Positions 63,490 through 64,000 of a stretch of 64,000 bases of DNA are shown piece after piece (positions within the stretch are counted from its first letter, which is position 1; every line of letters begins with the position of its first letter). The position numbers and the translations under genes are program-made. Where the stretch lies: contig CM059198.1 in assembly GCA_030323885.1 (NCBI GenBank), positions 76,959,097-77,023,096 on the forward strand, in the 5' to 3' direction. The stretch is from Branchipolynoe longqiensis (Eukaryota > Annelida > Polychaeta > Phyllodocida > Polynoidae). The notes under the pieces were generated by a model. The model saw only the letters and a list, made by a program, of their open reading frames with translations. It was not told the DNA's origin and ran no database searches.

Positions 63490-63632
63490 TAATAGCGAAC
63501 CGGACCTCATAAAGCGGCGGCACCTAGCGACCGGTCAGTCGGTCAAGGTCAAGTCAAGGTCAAGTCAAGGTCCCGCCGGCGCATGAGCGCGTTATAATAA
63601 TAAAACGGCCGCCATCTTTGTTTCAGACAGAA
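63490..63632. promoter_or_regulatory. Candidate promoter: three TCAAGGTC sites, NRF1-like and YY1-like motifs
   Basis: TCAAGGTCA at 63543-63551 and 63554-63562, and TCAAGGTC at 63565-63572, are spaced 11 bp apart and match the ERR / FTZ-F1 (SF-1) monomer site. GCGCATGAGCGC (63580-63591) resembles NRF1 (GCGCATGCGC with two extra bases). GCCGCCATCTTT (63608-63619) matches the YY1 core that often overlaps start sites. The segment matches no repeat family here. Direction would be plus if the YY1 motif marks a start, but an S1 SINE follows at 63648 and no exon is seen. Confidence 0.35.
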
Positions 63633-63647
63633 TCCAAACCGGCATGG

Positions 63648-63952
63648 TTGGATGGTTGGTTGTTGGAGTTTTACGTCATGGCAACATCTAAGGTCAAATA
63701 AGGAGAGGTACCGACTTCTGACAGTGCACACTCATGGTGGTTTTATGGTGCTGCCCCAGTGGGAGATCAGGCCACTGACACCATGACCCTATATCCCACT
63801 CATTCATATTATCCTGACATTGAGATAACCAGTCCTTGCCCTATCCTATTAATGTCGAGTGCCAGGCTAGGAAGCGACTGGTATCAATTTCATAAGTCAT
63901 TGGTTTGACTCGACTGGGAAGTGAACTCCCGATCTCACGCACAGAAGACCTG
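63648..63952 (-). mobile_element. S1 SINE, full length, type II head
   Basis: GGTTGGTTGTTGGAGTTTTA, CGTCATGGCAACATCTAAGG, core, CCCTATCCTATTAATGTCGA, CCAGGCTAGGAAGCGACTGG, GAACTCCCGATCTCACGCAC. It closes the window. Confidence 0.88.
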
Positions 63953-64000
63953 GGGCCATATGCAGGAGTCAGTGTTAGCGGGATTTGGTGTTACAGCCTG

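Noticed and set aside
1..64000. Prokaryotic or viral origin, telomere repeats
   Set aside because: There are no operons, Shine-Dalgarno-led genes or viral genes. TTAGGG-type arrays are absent. SINE/LINE/MITE content is clearly metazoan.

Overview
The window is eukaryotic nuclear DNA, almost certainly from a marine invertebrate. A mollusc, probably a gastropod, is my best guess; no genus can be named from the sequence. The evidence is the lack of operon-like coding density, many tRNA-derived SINEs, non-LTR retrotransposon 3' ends, TA-flanked MITEs, a hAT relic, and very long micro-, mini- and macrosatellites. One SINE (called S3 here) looks like a family I know from molluscs. I found no complete host protein-coding gene, rRNA, functional tRNA gene or CRISPR array. 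Nearly every long open frame is an artefact of a tandem repeat.

Family names below are my own, for cross-reference. S1 is the dominant tRNA-headed SINE, about 300-340 bp, with about 30 full or partial copies. S2 is a second SINE that starts at or before base 1. S1/S2 is a chimera of the two (3 copies). S3 and S4 are further tRNA-derived SINEs. LINE-1 has a jockey-like C-terminus and a (CAAT)n tail. LINE-2 is RTE-like with a (GAT)n tail. MITE families are N (about 356 bp, GCATAGTCCGAT ends), P (about 180-200 bp, CAGTAAAACCTCTCTAA ends), T (about 350 bp, AAGCCCCTGTCACAC ends), M (ACGT-rich relatives of T) and X (about 930 bp). R and Q are unclassified dispersed repeats.

Layout. 0-14 kb: SINEs and MITEs between GT-rich, polypurine and AT tracts, ending in a 53-bp satellite made from the S1 tRNA-like head (10.96-11.91 kb). 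14.6-20.1 kb: a 70-bp satellite of about 78 units that abuts a MITE. 20-29 kb: S1 copies, a broken LINE-2 and a ~110-bp array (23.3-25.35 kb). 29-34 kb: a 12-bp array, a C-rich tract, a 680-bp MITE, and a hAT relic inserted in an S1 copy. 35.2-40.4 kb: a 39-bp satellite of about 135 units with a 40-42-unit higher-order period; divergent copies lie at 34.9, 41.4-42.1 and 59.4-59.8 kb. 42-57 kb: foldback elements, nested transposons and huge GT, GA, CCT and GGT tracts. 57-64 kb: dense SINE/MITE nesting, plus two short GC-richer islands with transcription-factor-like motifs (60.57-60.72 and 63.49-63.63 kb). These islands are the best candidates for host regulatory DNA.

No genes work together here. 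What the window shows is repeat turnover: SINEs exchanging tails, SINE heads becoming satellites, MITEs landing in SINEs, and small tandem units spreading. No new biochemical system is visible. The most unusual biology is the recurrent S1/S2 chimera, the SINE-head satellite, and the 39-bp higher-order satellite with dispersed copies.
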